A stretch of DNA of 64,000 nt from Paragonimus westermani (Eukaryota; Platyhelminthes; Trematoda; Plagiorchiida; Troglotrematidae): positions 1 to 64,000 of the forward strand of contig QNGE01003687.1 of the NCBI GenBank assembly GCA_008508345.1, written 5' to 3'. Positions within the stretch are counted from its first letter, which is position 1; each line of letters opens with the position of its first letter. The notes beneath the pieces were generated by a model. It was not told the origin of the DNA and searched no databases. It was given only the letters and a program-made list of their open reading frames with translations. Positions 11,368-20,594 of the stretch are shown here, piece by piece. The position numbers and the translations under genes are program-made.

Positions 11368-11503
11368 TGTTGTGTAACAGGCAGTTTCGTTGTGAGTAGT
11401 ATACTACTCACAAGCAGTGTATTACCCACAGGGGACATTCAGGAGCAAAAGGACAAGCCCCGAACACGACGGACAAGAAGAGACTATCGAAACAGTGTGT
11501 ACA
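11368..11503 (+). repeat. 5' LTR
   Basis: 136 bp from TGTTGTGTAACAG to CAGTGTGTACA, matching 15609-15744 except at 11374 (G versus A) and near 11415 (C versus T). It contains a perfect 24-bp palindrome at 11390-11413 centred on GTATAC. No clear TATA box or polyadenylation signal was seen. The LTR is very short for a gypsy element. Confidence 0.93.
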
Positions 11504-11566
11504 TGATGTGTGAGAACTTTCACCAAGGCGAATGACCACGTACTGTCACCCAATGTATGTGAGTGC

Positions 11567-14500
11567 ATGTCCGTCGTGCAAATGAGTGTACACGTTTGTG
11601 GTTTAGTTTTTGACATGACCTATACGGAAGTTTGCGCAATAAACCAACTTGTTGGCCAAGCGTCTTTTGCGGACACAACAACAAGTGCCGTGACGAACGC
11701 GAGGATGAAGATTCCCTGGCCACAGCCGTTCGAAGATGGAGACGTCCGGACGTTCCTGGAGGACTTGGAGGACGTGGCCGAAGTGGTCGGAGTCAAGACC
11801 GACCGTGGGAAGCTGGCTGCCCTGCGGACGCTGGTGAAGGGCAGGGCGAAGGCGGTGCTGGACGCAGCGCGAAGAGGCCCTGCGAAGATGGAGTGGGCCG
11901 CTGCGAAGGAGACGCTGGTGGCTGCGTTTGACAGCCCGGCCGACCGCCAGGAGGCCATGCGGCGGTTCAAGGCGGCCAGGCTTGGACAAGGAGCGGACCC
12001 GTCCGTGTTTGCCACCACTCTGCAAGGTTTGCTGGACAGGGCTCTGCCAGGATTGGATCAAGAATCACGACGGCAGTTGTTAACGGAGCAGTTTATTGAA
12101 GGTCTCCCGATGGAGGTTCGCGACCAAGTCCGTATTGCCCATGTCGCCCGGCCGATGGACCTTGACGATCTGGCGAAGGTGACACGGGAGTTGGCAGTAA
12201 TGTCCGTGGCCTCAGTGGATTCAAACAGCAATACGGACAAGAAGACATTGGAGGTAATGCAGAAGGCAATGGAGCAACTCGCAGCGGATGTAGCTGCCCT
12301 GAAAACAGCAGCACGGAAGAACGATCAACCAGGAGGCTGCTTCATCTGTGGAAAAAAAGGACATTGGAAGAAGGATTGCCCAATCCGGCGGTCTCAGAGG
12401 TCTAAAAATAAAGTGTTTCGTGATTGTTCTTTTTGTTGGGCGGGTCGACTAGTAATGGGAGCGATTGAGAAGGGGGCCGTACATACAAGGGTTGAAGTTG
12501 ATGGAGAGGTAGAACAGTGTTTAGTCGATACAGGGGCAGCTATTTCGTTGATTGCTCGTGCCGAAAAGCAAAACCTAGAACCGACATCCATGATGATCAA
12601 GACGGTTGGAGGTCATAGTCTACTGGTTGACGGTGTGAAAGAATGTGGGGTACGTATCGGCGGCCATATCGTAAAGCACCGTTTCATTGTGTCCCCAGAA
12701 ACCAGGCAAACGATACTCGGAGCCGATTTCCTCGCTGCAACAGATGCCGTGATTGACTTGAAGCTCAAGAAGTTGTCAACCAAGTATGGCTCCCTGACGC
12801 TCATAGGACAGCGAAAGGATAGCGTCAACCAAGTACGCAAGGTTAAAACCCCCAGTTGCACAGCCCCCCTGCTCCAGTCCACGGTCGAGAAATACGCGGA
12901 AGTATTTACGACTGACGATGATCCGTACGGATTTTGCAACTGGATTGCCCATGAAATACCAACAACCGGAACATTTCGACCTCACGGGCCCCGCAGGATA
13001 CCGGTTCATCTTGAGGAGGAATTGAGGAGACAAATACAGAACATGCTGAGCGAGGATGTTATCGAAGAAGCCAACAGTCCGTACAACTCGCCTGTTCTCC
13101 TGGTGAAGAAGTCCAACGGGAAGTACCGCTTTTGTGTGGATTTTAGACGGCTGAATGAAGTAACACAGAATACAGTCGTACCAATACCGTCCGTCGCTGA
13201 TATTTTTGACAAGCTACAGCAGGCGAAATTGTTCACAGTTTTGGACTTACGCTCCGGATACTGGCAAGTACCAATTAAACCCACAGATCGTGAGAAGACC
13301 GCATTCACGGTAGGCGAAAAACAGTATCAGTTCAAGCGCATGCCGTTTGGCCTATCCGGGGCACCTTTCACATTTCGGCGCCTGATGGTTCAGCTGGTAA
13401 AACGACTGGATAATGTGGCGGTATACGGAGATGATATCGTAATATACAGCAACACGGAATCGGAACATGCTGCCCATATAGATGCTGTCTTGAATCGCAT
13501 TAAGAACTCAGGACTGCGGATCAATGCTGATAAGTCACAGCTCGGACGATCATCGGTGGTGTTACTGGGACACAAGGTGGGTCAAGGCGAAATCAAGCCT
13601 CTCCCGGAGAAAATACTGACAATTAGAGAAGCCATGGCTCCGAATTCCAAACGAACCCTGAGACAATTTTTGGGTCAAGCGGGGTACTACAGTCGGTTCG
13701 TGAAAAATTTTCACTCCATTGCATTGCCATTGTACGAACTCCTTCGAAAAGACAAGAAATTTGAATGGACCGACGATGCCCAGAGGGCGTTCAAGCGAGT
13801 GCAACAAGCGATGAACGAGCAACAACTGACGTTGAAACTACCGAATACAAAAGAAACGTTCATCGTAGCAACAGATGCCAGTGACCGTGGCATTGGGGCA
13901 GTACTCAAGCAAAAGGAAGGAGTAATCGAGTATGCCAGCAGAGTCCTGACTCCAACGGAGCAGAAATATTCGACTATTGAAAAGGAATGTTTGGCAATCG
14001 TCTGGGCACTGGACAAGTGGAGGCCATACCTGTTGGGTCAACAGTTCCACGTGGAGACGGATCACAAACCCCTGGAATGGATCATGACTGCGAGGGACCC
14101 GAGAGGCAAATTAGCCCGATGGGCATTACGTTTACAGGAATATGACTTCACGATCAACCATGTGCCTGGTTTGAGCAATTGCGTCGCGGATTTTCTTTCT
14201 CGACCACAAGTAGACGACGAACTCCCCAAAGTGACCTTTGGAGTCAACGGCTTAATAATGGAGCAGGACCCACAAACGCTAGTACGCCTACAACGTCAAG
14301 ATAAGGTCCTCCGGAAAGTGATTGAAGCTCTGGCAAGAGGCGTGAGAATCCCCACAAATACTAAGGATGAGGAGCTGAAAATAATCGCATCCCAATGGAA
14401 AAGAGTTGGCTTAAACAGTGCAGGCGTATTGACATGGCAGCGTGGCGTTGGGCACCCGTGCGTGGTAGTCATCCTGAGACAACTGAGGAGGAAAGTGGTG

Positions 14501-15640
14501 GCAGACTGCCATGAAATGGCACACACCGGATGCACTAGGACGTACGATCTGTTGCAACAAAGAGCATATTGGCCGAAAATGAAAGAGGATGTGACAACTT
14601 ACGTGCTTGCATGCCAACAGTGTCAGTTACTGAAAGGCGACAATCGGGGAGCCCAACAGCCCTTACAGCCAATACCAGTCTCCGAAATCGGTGAACTCTG
14701 GTCTATGGATCTTATGGGCCCATTTCCACTGAGCGCCCGCGGTAACCAGTACGTTCTGGTCATGACGGAACACTTTACCCGTTGGATCGAAGCGACTGGC
14801 GTTCCGGATCAGAAAGCATCTACGGTGGGAGATATGGTGATGAAGCACATTGTAGCAAACCACGGTGTACCAAAGGCGATCTTGACGGATCAGGGACCAT
14901 GCTTCGAAAGCGATGAGTTTCGAACACGCATGCAACAACTGGGAATCAAGCGCATCCGAACGACGCCGTATCACCCACAAACGAATGGCCTAACTGAGCG
15001 TAACAACCGAACGGTCAAAGAATGGTTATCAGCCAAAGGAGGAGACTGGGAGTCTGCGTTGCCACTAGTGTTATTGGCCTACCGGGCGTCTGTGCAGGCG
15101 AGCACGAAGAAATCTCCATTTCAATTGATGTACGGTAGAACCCCTCGACTTCCGGTGGATCAGGACATTGGGGTATGGCCAGAGTGCATTGATTCCACTA
15201 AAGAATTGGTAACCGAAAGAGAAAGAGCCCAACGAAATCTGAAAGCATCGCAAGCACGCACAAAGGAGAAATCCGCAAGGCAACGGTTCGGCAAGACTAG
15301 AATGTTCAACCTAGGAGAACGGGTGAAATATCGAGACCATCGGAACACCGGTGCCAGCGGGCCAGGATCAAGAAAACTTTTGCCTAAATGGAAAGGTCCG
15401 TATTTGGTAATATCCAGACGAGGCCCAGTATACACGATCAAGAAGGACGGCGAGACGAAACGAGTGCACGCCAGTGAGTTAGCAACGTGGCACGAGATGC
15501 CGGCGCGACGAACCAGAAGATCAATAATCCGGGAGGAAACACCGCGTCGATCGGAGAGGATTCGTCGACAAATGCGAAGGAACCAAGGAACCTCAGAAGG
15601 GGGAGGAGTGTTGTATAACAGGCAGTTTCGTTGTGAGTAG
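11567..15640 (+). CDS. Gag-Pol polyprotein of the Ty3/gypsy element
   Basis: A single uninterrupted frame, 1357 aa from the ATG at 11567; ATGs at 11615 and 11705 (MKIPWPQPFEDG) are possible later starts, and the latter fits usual gag N-termini best. Order: helical gag capsid region; CCHC knuckle CFICGKKGHWKKDC (12338-12379); aspartic protease VDTGAAISLI (Asp at 12527); reverse transcriptase with KSNGKYRFCVDFRRLN, LDLRSGYWQVPI, MPFGLSGAPFTF and catalytic YGDD (13424-13435); RNase H with ATDAS and TDHKPLEW; integrase with an HHCC zinc region (MAHTGCT to ACQQCQ) and a D,D-35-E triad (14708, 14888, 14996). The polyprotein is expected to form particles, copy its RNA and integrate the cDNA. The stop TAG (15638-15640) lies inside the 3' LTR. 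Gag and Pol share one frame, so no frameshift is needed. No disabling change is seen. Confidence 0.95.
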   Translation: MSVVQMSVHVCGLVFDMTYTEVCAINQLVGQASFADTTTSAVTNARMKIPWPQPFEDGDVRTFLEDLEDVAEVVGVKTDRGKLAALRTLVKGRAKAVLDAARRGPAKMEWAAAKETLVAAFDSPADRQEAMRRFKAARLGQGADPSVFATTLQGLLDRALPGLDQESRRQLLTEQFIEGLPMEVRDQVRIAHVARPMDLDDLAKVTRELAVMSVASVDSNSNTDKKTLEVMQKAMEQLAADVAALKTAARKNDQPGGCFICGKKGHWKKDCPIRRSQRSKNKVFRDCSFCWAGRLVMGAIEKGAVHTRVEVDGEVEQCLVDTGAAISLIARAEKQNLEPTSMMIKTVGGHSLLVDGVKECGVRIGGHIVKHRFIVSPETRQTILGADFLAATDAVIDLKLKKLSTKYGSLTLIGQRKDSVNQVRKVKTPSCTAPLLQSTVEKYAEVFTTDDDPYGFCNWIAHEIPTTGTFRPHGPRRIPVHLEEELRRQIQNMLSEDVIEEANSPYNSPVLLVKKSNGKYRFCVDFRRLNEVTQNTVVPIPSVADIFDKLQQAKLFTVLDLRSGYWQVPIKPTDREKTAFTVGEKQYQFKRMPFGLSGAPFTFRRLMVQLVKRLDNVAVYGDDIVIYSNTESEHAAHIDAVLNRIKNSGLRINADKSQLGRSSVVLLGHKVGQGEIKPLPEKILTIREAMAPNSKRTLRQFLGQAGYYSRFVKNFHSIALPLYELLRKDKKFEWTDDAQRAFKRVQQAMNEQQLTLKLPNTKETFIVATDASDRGIGAVLKQKEGVIEYASRVLTPTEQKYSTIEKECLAIVWALDKWRPYLLGQQFHVETDHKPLEWIMTARDPRGKLARWALRLQEYDFTINHVPGLSNCVADFLSRPQVDDELPKVTFGVNGLIMEQDPQTLVRLQRQDKVLRKVIEALARGVRIPTNTKDEELKIIASQWKRVGLNSAGVLTWQRGVGHPCVVVILRQLRRKVVADCHEMAHTGCTRTYDLLQQRAYWPKMKEDVTTYVLACQQCQLLKGDNRGAQQPLQPIPVSEIGELWSMDLMGPFPLSARGNQYVLVMTEHFTRWIEATGVPDQKASTVGDMVMKHIVANHGVPKAILTDQGPCFESDEFRTRMQQLGIKRIRTTPYHPQTNGLTERNNRTVKEWLSAKGGDWESALPLVLLAYRASVQASTKKSPFQLMYGRTPRLPVDQDIGVWPECIDSTKELVTERERAQRNLKASQARTKEKSARQRFGKTRMFNLGERVKYRDHRNTGASGPGSRKLLPKWKGPYLVISRRGPVYTIKKDGETKRVHASELATWHEMPARRTRRSIIREETPRRSERIRRQMRRNQGTSEGGGVLYNRQFRCE
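15595..15608 (+). promoter_or_regulatory. Polypurine tract (plus-strand primer)
   Basis: An all-purine run (GAAGGGGGAGGAG) ends directly at the 3' LTR start, the position of the plus-strand primer of LTR elements. It also codes for the last residues of Gag-Pol (EGGG). Confidence 0.85.
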
Positions 15641-15744
15641 TATACTACTCACAAGTAGTGTATTACCCACAGGGGACATTCAGGAGCAAAAGGACAAGCC
15701 CCGAACACGACGGACAAGAAGAGACTATCGAAACAGTGTGTACA
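15609..15744 (+). repeat. 3' LTR
   Basis: 136 bp copy of 11368-11503 with the same 24-bp palindrome at 15631-15654. The gag-pol stop codon lies within this palindrome. Confidence 0.93.
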
Positions 15745-15750
15745 TGTTTA

Positions 15751-17200
15751 TCGGTCGTGAGTTTGCATGTTTATTAAATGCACGCGACAGACGACCGTGT
15801 TAACCACGCAATCAGTTTATTTGATACAGCCTAACTGGCCTACACAACGGTATGCATCTTCTGCACGAATGGAGGGCCTCTCTGATCTCTGGAGCAAAAG
15901 TCGAGTGTGTACACGCATTGAAAGTGCATATTCAGCCGGTTCAGCATAGACCGCGTGCACTCTGAAAAAGAACCAAATAAGACAATGTTGTGTGCGTGTT
16001 CATTATCAGTCAGCTTACTATTTGATAGAAGCTCCACTCCGAGATCTTCGGAGCCTCAAATGTTCCTTCGTAAATATAACTCATTTCATAGTTGAAGAAG
16101 GAGGGGGGGAATCGCACATCCCTGTCAAAAGTCACGAAATAACGCTCGAGATGGTTACCCATAAATATAATTTTATATCGACCTCATGGTTAGAGTAGGA
16201 GCGTTCAATAAGAAATGCGAACTGACTGCTTTTGTCCGAAACGGACTAGGCAATATTTATCATTTTTGTAAGAAAACTACTGACGAAATGTTAGTACATA
16301 TCGCCTTGGTAAGTAGCCACTTTTCCACGGACCCGAGGGTGGTTAATCGTAAGACTATTGAGTGAGCTCTTATAGGACGCCTGTTGTTCACATGTGTTAT
16401 GAGCTAAACGAGGTTGTTTTCAGCTGCGTAAAAATATTTTCACCCGCAGTACCGGTTGATACAGTATTATGAACGTTTGTCAAAAGTAATCTGCCACATT
16501 TACAAGATTTCGGTAGTTGCTGTACAGTTTTATACCATGTAAATAGTTATTTGACAAGGTGATAAAATGTCGGTTTGTTTTCCTTTTATATAGGTCGTCG
16601 TTTCTACCCCCCTCCCGCCTACAATGCTGTTCCGCCGAACGAACAGGCAACTTCCGGCCCGCCACCGTCATCACGTAACGTGGTCACTTACTGTGATTTG
16701 GACTATGGGGATGTTTGAAAATGTACATACACGTTCATGTTCCTTCTTCCCTATTGTTGTCCAAATATACCATCTTCTGTTCGCTCCAAATCTTGATTTT
16801 CCGTGTCCTTATTCATTCCTGTGTGCAAGTAATTTGACTAATGTCGTGTGATGATTCAGATGACCTCGTTCAAACCTGCTACACGATCGTCTTATAGTAC
16901 GACCAATGTATGATGCTCGACAGGAGAAAAATCAGCATAAACAGCAGTACATGAGGGTTTGTCTTTGAGTTGTGACATGATGACGGGTGTCGAACGCAAA
17001 TTCACCATTGAACGGCAGGATAGGTTGTTTCGATTGAATTTCTGAGCTCTCGCGATAACTTCGGTTGAGAACTGACAGAGTGCGTGAAAATCATCCCACA
17101 TGGTTGAACAGTCGTATGGCTAAAACGATTTCAAGTGTGATTATTGCTCATTTGATCGACTCTAATCATTTTGTCAACAAGAAAGATGCCTTTTCTTTTT
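15751..17200. other. Stretch with no recognised gene
   Basis: Only short frames without recognisable motifs. A pyrimidine-rich run near 16605-16620 resembles a splice acceptor tract but is not followed by an identifiable exon. Confidence 0.55.
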
Positions 17201-17278
17201 TCAAGTTGACCATCACTCACATTTGATCGCAGCGTTCGCATTCACATAGACTTTCCAGCCAGCCTCTTTCGAAACGAA

Positions 17279-17323
17279 GCACTAGACTCGAGTTTCGCTC
17301 TCATTAGAGCTCGTCAGTAGTGC
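17279..17323 (-). ncRNA. Hammerhead ribozyme, type I, intact core
   Basis: Stem I GCACUA/UAGUGC is six perfect pairs. Core CUGACGA, stem II GCUCU/AGAGC with loop AAUG, GAAA, stem III ACUC/GAGU and triplet GUC are all present. It differs from the copy at 7546-7590 only at the variable base of CUGANGA and by a better stem I. Predicted cleavage follows the C complementary to 17285. It is the best-preserved ribozyme in the window. Confidence 0.93.
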
Positions 17324-17385
17324 ATATCCTTGCCACGGCCGGGATTTGAACTCCGGACATTCCAATCATGAGGCAACCATGTTAA

Positions 17386-17396
17386 CCGCTGCGCCA
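17386..17396 (-). promoter_or_regulatory. Pol III A box of SINE copy B
   Basis: TGGCGCAGCGG fits the TRGYNNANNNG A-box consensus. The matching B box is at 17341-17353. Confidence 0.75.
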
Positions 17397-18000
17397 TTGA
17401 CCTCACTTTAGGCACGACCGAAGTATCCAGTCTGAACGCTCAACCACTCTCGCTTGTGAGCAATGATCATATTCATATTGTCTGTCGAGTGTCAGGAAAT
17501 CGATCAAAAATGAGATTCCGAATGTTGACCGATTTTGCAACTCCAATCTCTGTGCTCAGAAGAAGTTTGTGCGGACACAATCTCCCGTAGCCCACAATCA
17601 ATCAACCTCACAACTTGGAACAGTGATTGCGTAACTGACACAAAACACGCCGTCCATAGCTCCTGTCGACTGTTTTTCTGACTCACCCTAGTTGCCGTTT
17701 TCATACTTATTGTGTTGTGATGATCAAACACAGATAACATGTCTCGTTCGTCGCTTTGTCTGAAACATGAACTTGAATTAAACAGTGAGAAGACGCAATT
17801 CATGTGATGTTCTCCGGAGTAACATTTCGTACATTCTGATCACACATGGACATGTAACTACTTTCAAACGGGTCAAAATTCCAGAGCGGAAGTCATGGCT
17901 CAAGGGGTTAAACACACCAAAAATGAACATCACAATTATGGGACTGCGGACTACCAGTATAGCCGCAGTGTCAGCACAAATTTTTTTGAGCACAGGGGGG

Positions 18001-19175
18001 ACTAACGTTTAATGGCCAAAGCCTCAGCAAACCGGAGTATGCGTTTCCGGTTGCTCCGAAAGATCACCGAGAACGCATCAGAAACTTTGACTGTGTCCTG
18101 TTTGTATTATGTGCCTTGCGACTGAAGATGCGGGGTGCCGTTCGTCGGCATCTATACAGGTTCCTGACGTTTCTAATCGCTTCTCCAGCCATTTGGGTAC
18201 ATGCTCCTTGATACGAACAGCTAGTTGTCGGTTTGTCCTCCCATACTGCAGCTACATGAGTATTTGTATAAACAGTGAGATGTGACAGACGTACACTGTT
18301 TGTTCGTAACCAGGGCGACTGTTAGAGTTCTAGTTCGTTGTTTTACACACAGCTTTGCAGCGTTATAAGTCCTGGATACAGCCGCTGTTAGACGCTTCCT
18401 CGTCATTGTTGACCAGCTGTCCCCTAGAAACTGGAGTTCTAAATAGACCGTCCTCTTCGGTACCGTCGTCACTTTTACAGTTGGGATGACGGCTTTACCC
18501 TACTTTTTATTAAATCACAGTGGGTACCCGTTGACCTGCAGAGTGTCAGTTAGCCTAACTTTAGCCGTAGGTTGTCTTCAGTGCAAATCCTCCGTGCTCG
18601 ATGGAAAAGCGTCCGGACTGGACTTCTCTTATGCTGCACTGGACAGAAGCTTTCGAAATGCATGTACTGTCTAGTCCAGGTAGGTTTCCTGTAGACGGAT
18701 CTCCCTACTGTGACATCTGGTCTTCGAGTGACTAGAACGTCCAGGTACGGAAGGCAGTCATTCGCTCCGTTCTCTCGTCAGTTTTAAGTTTGGGTGAACC
18801 TGGTTCAACTTTATGAATAACGTATTTGATTCACTGGAGCTGTCAAAGATGGCTAGAATATCATCTACGTAGCGTCGGTACAGCACTGGTTTTGACAGGC
18901 TTTTGCATAATGTGGATTCTACTCTAGCCATGAAGAAACCCGCTAGAAGTGGACCCAACGGACTGCCCATTGCAACCCCGTCCATTTGCCTGAAACTATA
19001 TGTTTGAAAGTTGAACCTTACATTATGTGTGCATAGGAGTAATAAAGATTTCAGTTCGATCACCGGGATAGGAAACGGAGCACTGCTGCTTACAATGAAT
19101 TGGTAAATGCTATCAACTGTTTCATGAAGCGGAATGTTAGTAAATAGGGATGTCACTTTGTCATTCTTGTGACTT
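18001..19175 (-). mobile_element. Penelope-like element: RT plus GIY-YIG endonuclease, decayed
   Basis: Minus-strand order: RT (19156-18758) with SLFTNIPLHETVDSI, MDGVAMGSPLGPLLAGFFMA and the catalytic YRRYVDDILAIF; then, after a frame change, CLPYLDVLVTRR, SVYRKPTWTRQYMHFESFCP and RTLFHRARRIC (18770-18590), typical of Penelope elements. Further on come LTAAVSRTYNAAKL, LYKYSCSCS and the GIY-YIG part YGRTNRQLAVRIKEHVPKWL (18250-18183). The C-terminal signature IFRSNRKRILRFAEALAIKR ends at a stop near 18002. The catalytic YVDD is intact, but stops and frameshifts split the protein. The 5' end is truncated just upstream of the RT. Confidence 0.9.
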
Positions 19176-20560
19176 CAACAGGTAATTTCGAATGAATTAA
19201 AACTGGCGACGTAGAATCCAGCCGAAGCATATTTTCTTTTTAGTAATCGCACGGTAACCACTGAACCCACCATTTTTAAAGCGTTACTTCAATTTGACAT
19301 CTTGAACGCCTGCATTTGTTGTTTGCAGACGGTGCGGTGTGTTCGGAGATACTAAGAACAGCTGGATATGACATAAACACTTCTGGCTTCGTCGGTCATT
19401 GAGCTGGACACCCATAGTTTACGAAACCACCGATGTGCTCGGTTTTTCAAGTCGGACGATCTTTCACTGTGAAGGTCTGCATTACACTTTATTCTTTTCG
19501 CCTCAAGATATTCTGTTTGGTTTTTGGTGCCTTCTGGATAGCCGATTAAATGTCTCACTGATTCCTTGTTTTTTATTCAGGTGAGTAGCTTCCATTTCCT
19601 GTTTCGTTAGGACCATCAACAAATTTGAGGTTCTGTAATTCTCTAAGGTCGGACCTCGTTATCAGGTATGAGATATGCTTCAGCGACTTCCGTGCACAAC
19701 CGATAAACCAACGGTGCACATAAAGTCAATCCTGTTTGGTCCTCTCGTCGTCCTCGTTAGGTGTGATAAAGTGATGACAGTTCATCGTTCGTTTCGGACC
19801 GCACGTTGAGACATACTCATGATAAGCCTAGGCTTAGTTTTGACCGAACACGGATTGGGTATATCTTGCTCGGTTGACCTTTTTGTTCACACGTGAATTT
19901 GAGTGATTTAATCTCGGATTGCGACTATCGGGTGGTTTTACGAGGTGAACAAGCGACGTAAACGAACATGAAGCAGGGCAGCGGGGCTGATCTAAACTGC
20001 AAGTGCTGATCACTGTATGGAAGTTACGCGCTGACAAAGCCGTCGCTTTAAAAGTGACGTTTCAACACGTTTTCCAACGGATTTGCACCGTTTTTTGCAG
20101 TGGTCGTTGTTGCAAGGAACTCGCATTCGTTAGTGGGAGACGCTGCATATACAATCATCAAAACAGTTCAACCAGTAAAGGTTGTTACAAACGTATGCAG
20201 AACCGACTATTCGTATTCACGAGTCTCTGCCACTTTATCATTCGTCTTACGTGAGCCAGAAAGTGTTCCTCAACTGAGTAATTCTTATCACCCCCGTCCT
20301 TAAAAAATAACGTTGGCCACGTGCGATGCCGCACAGCCATGGATTTCTGGGTTCTGTGTATTTTTGGGATTGAGTCATTTTGAATGATCCAGATAGACGA
20401 AATCCCGGAAAACGGTTTGTTTGTTTTGCATCCTGGTTGGTTTCGTCATTTGATACGCATTTGTAACTACACGTAACCTTGAGACATTTACTATTCTCTC
20501 ATTATTCTGAACACCATGCTGTATGTGCCATACACCTGTTCATCTTTTTTCCTCATCGTT
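19176..20560. other. Stretch with no recognised gene
   Basis: Short frames on both strands without recognisable motifs. It presumably holds the promoter or an upstream intron of the TMEM223 gene that starts at 20595. Confidence 0.5.
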
Positions 20561-20562
20561 AG

Positions 20563-20594
20563 CTCCTCTTTGCTGGATTCTAATCTTCGTTGGC
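20563..20594 (+). promoter_or_regulatory. Possible splice acceptor and 5' leader of TMEM223
   Basis: CATCTTTTTTCCTCATCGTTAG ends at 20562, a strong acceptor 32 bases before the ATG. It could join an upstream exon or receive a trans-spliced leader, which is common in flatworms. The frame is open upstream of the ATG, so an N-terminal extension (for example a targeting sequence) is also possible. Confidence 0.45.

Larger units (their letters stand above)
11366..15745 (+). mobile_element. Complete Ty3/gypsy LTR retrotransposon
   Basis: Two nearly identical direct repeats flank one long gag-pol frame in the order gag, zinc knuckle, protease, RT, RNase H, integrase. A purine tract sits just before the 3' LTR. 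The best duplicated target site is GTTTA (11361-11365 and 15746-15750), which requires LTRs of 139 bp starting A(C/G)TG and ending ACAT; a TG...CA reading gives 136 bp without a target duplication. No env-like frame follows the integrase. The LTRs differ at only two or three positions, so the insertion is recent and may still be mobile. The clade is not determined; the CCHC knuckle separates it from the CsRn1-type relic at 45.3-47.7 kb. Confidence 0.95.
17201..17463 (-). mobile_element. tRNA-derived hammerhead SINE, copy B (most complete)
   Basis: Reading on the minus strand: 5' end CTCACAAGCGAGAGTGG, a pol III A box TGGCGCAGCGG (17386-17396), a B box GAGTTCAAATCCC (17341-17353) about 45 bases later as in a tRNA, CGGCCGTGGCAAGG, the hammerhead (17279-17323), the body, and a 3' end GTCAACTTGAAAAAAG. 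This is a tRNA-like promoter head joined to a ribozyme, the plan known for Sm-alpha SINEs in schistosomes. It has no coding capacity and would rely on LINE proteins for movement. Confidence 0.92.

Noticed and set aside
15000..15600. Env-like gene after the integrase of the complete gypsy element
   Set aside because: The frame continues as integrase C-terminus up to the polypurine tract; there is no space or signal peptide for an envelope gene.
17330..17405. Possible tRNA gene on the minus strand
   Set aside because: It has A and B boxes, but no closed acceptor stem is evident and the same segment recurs in the other SINE copies, so it is the SINE head.
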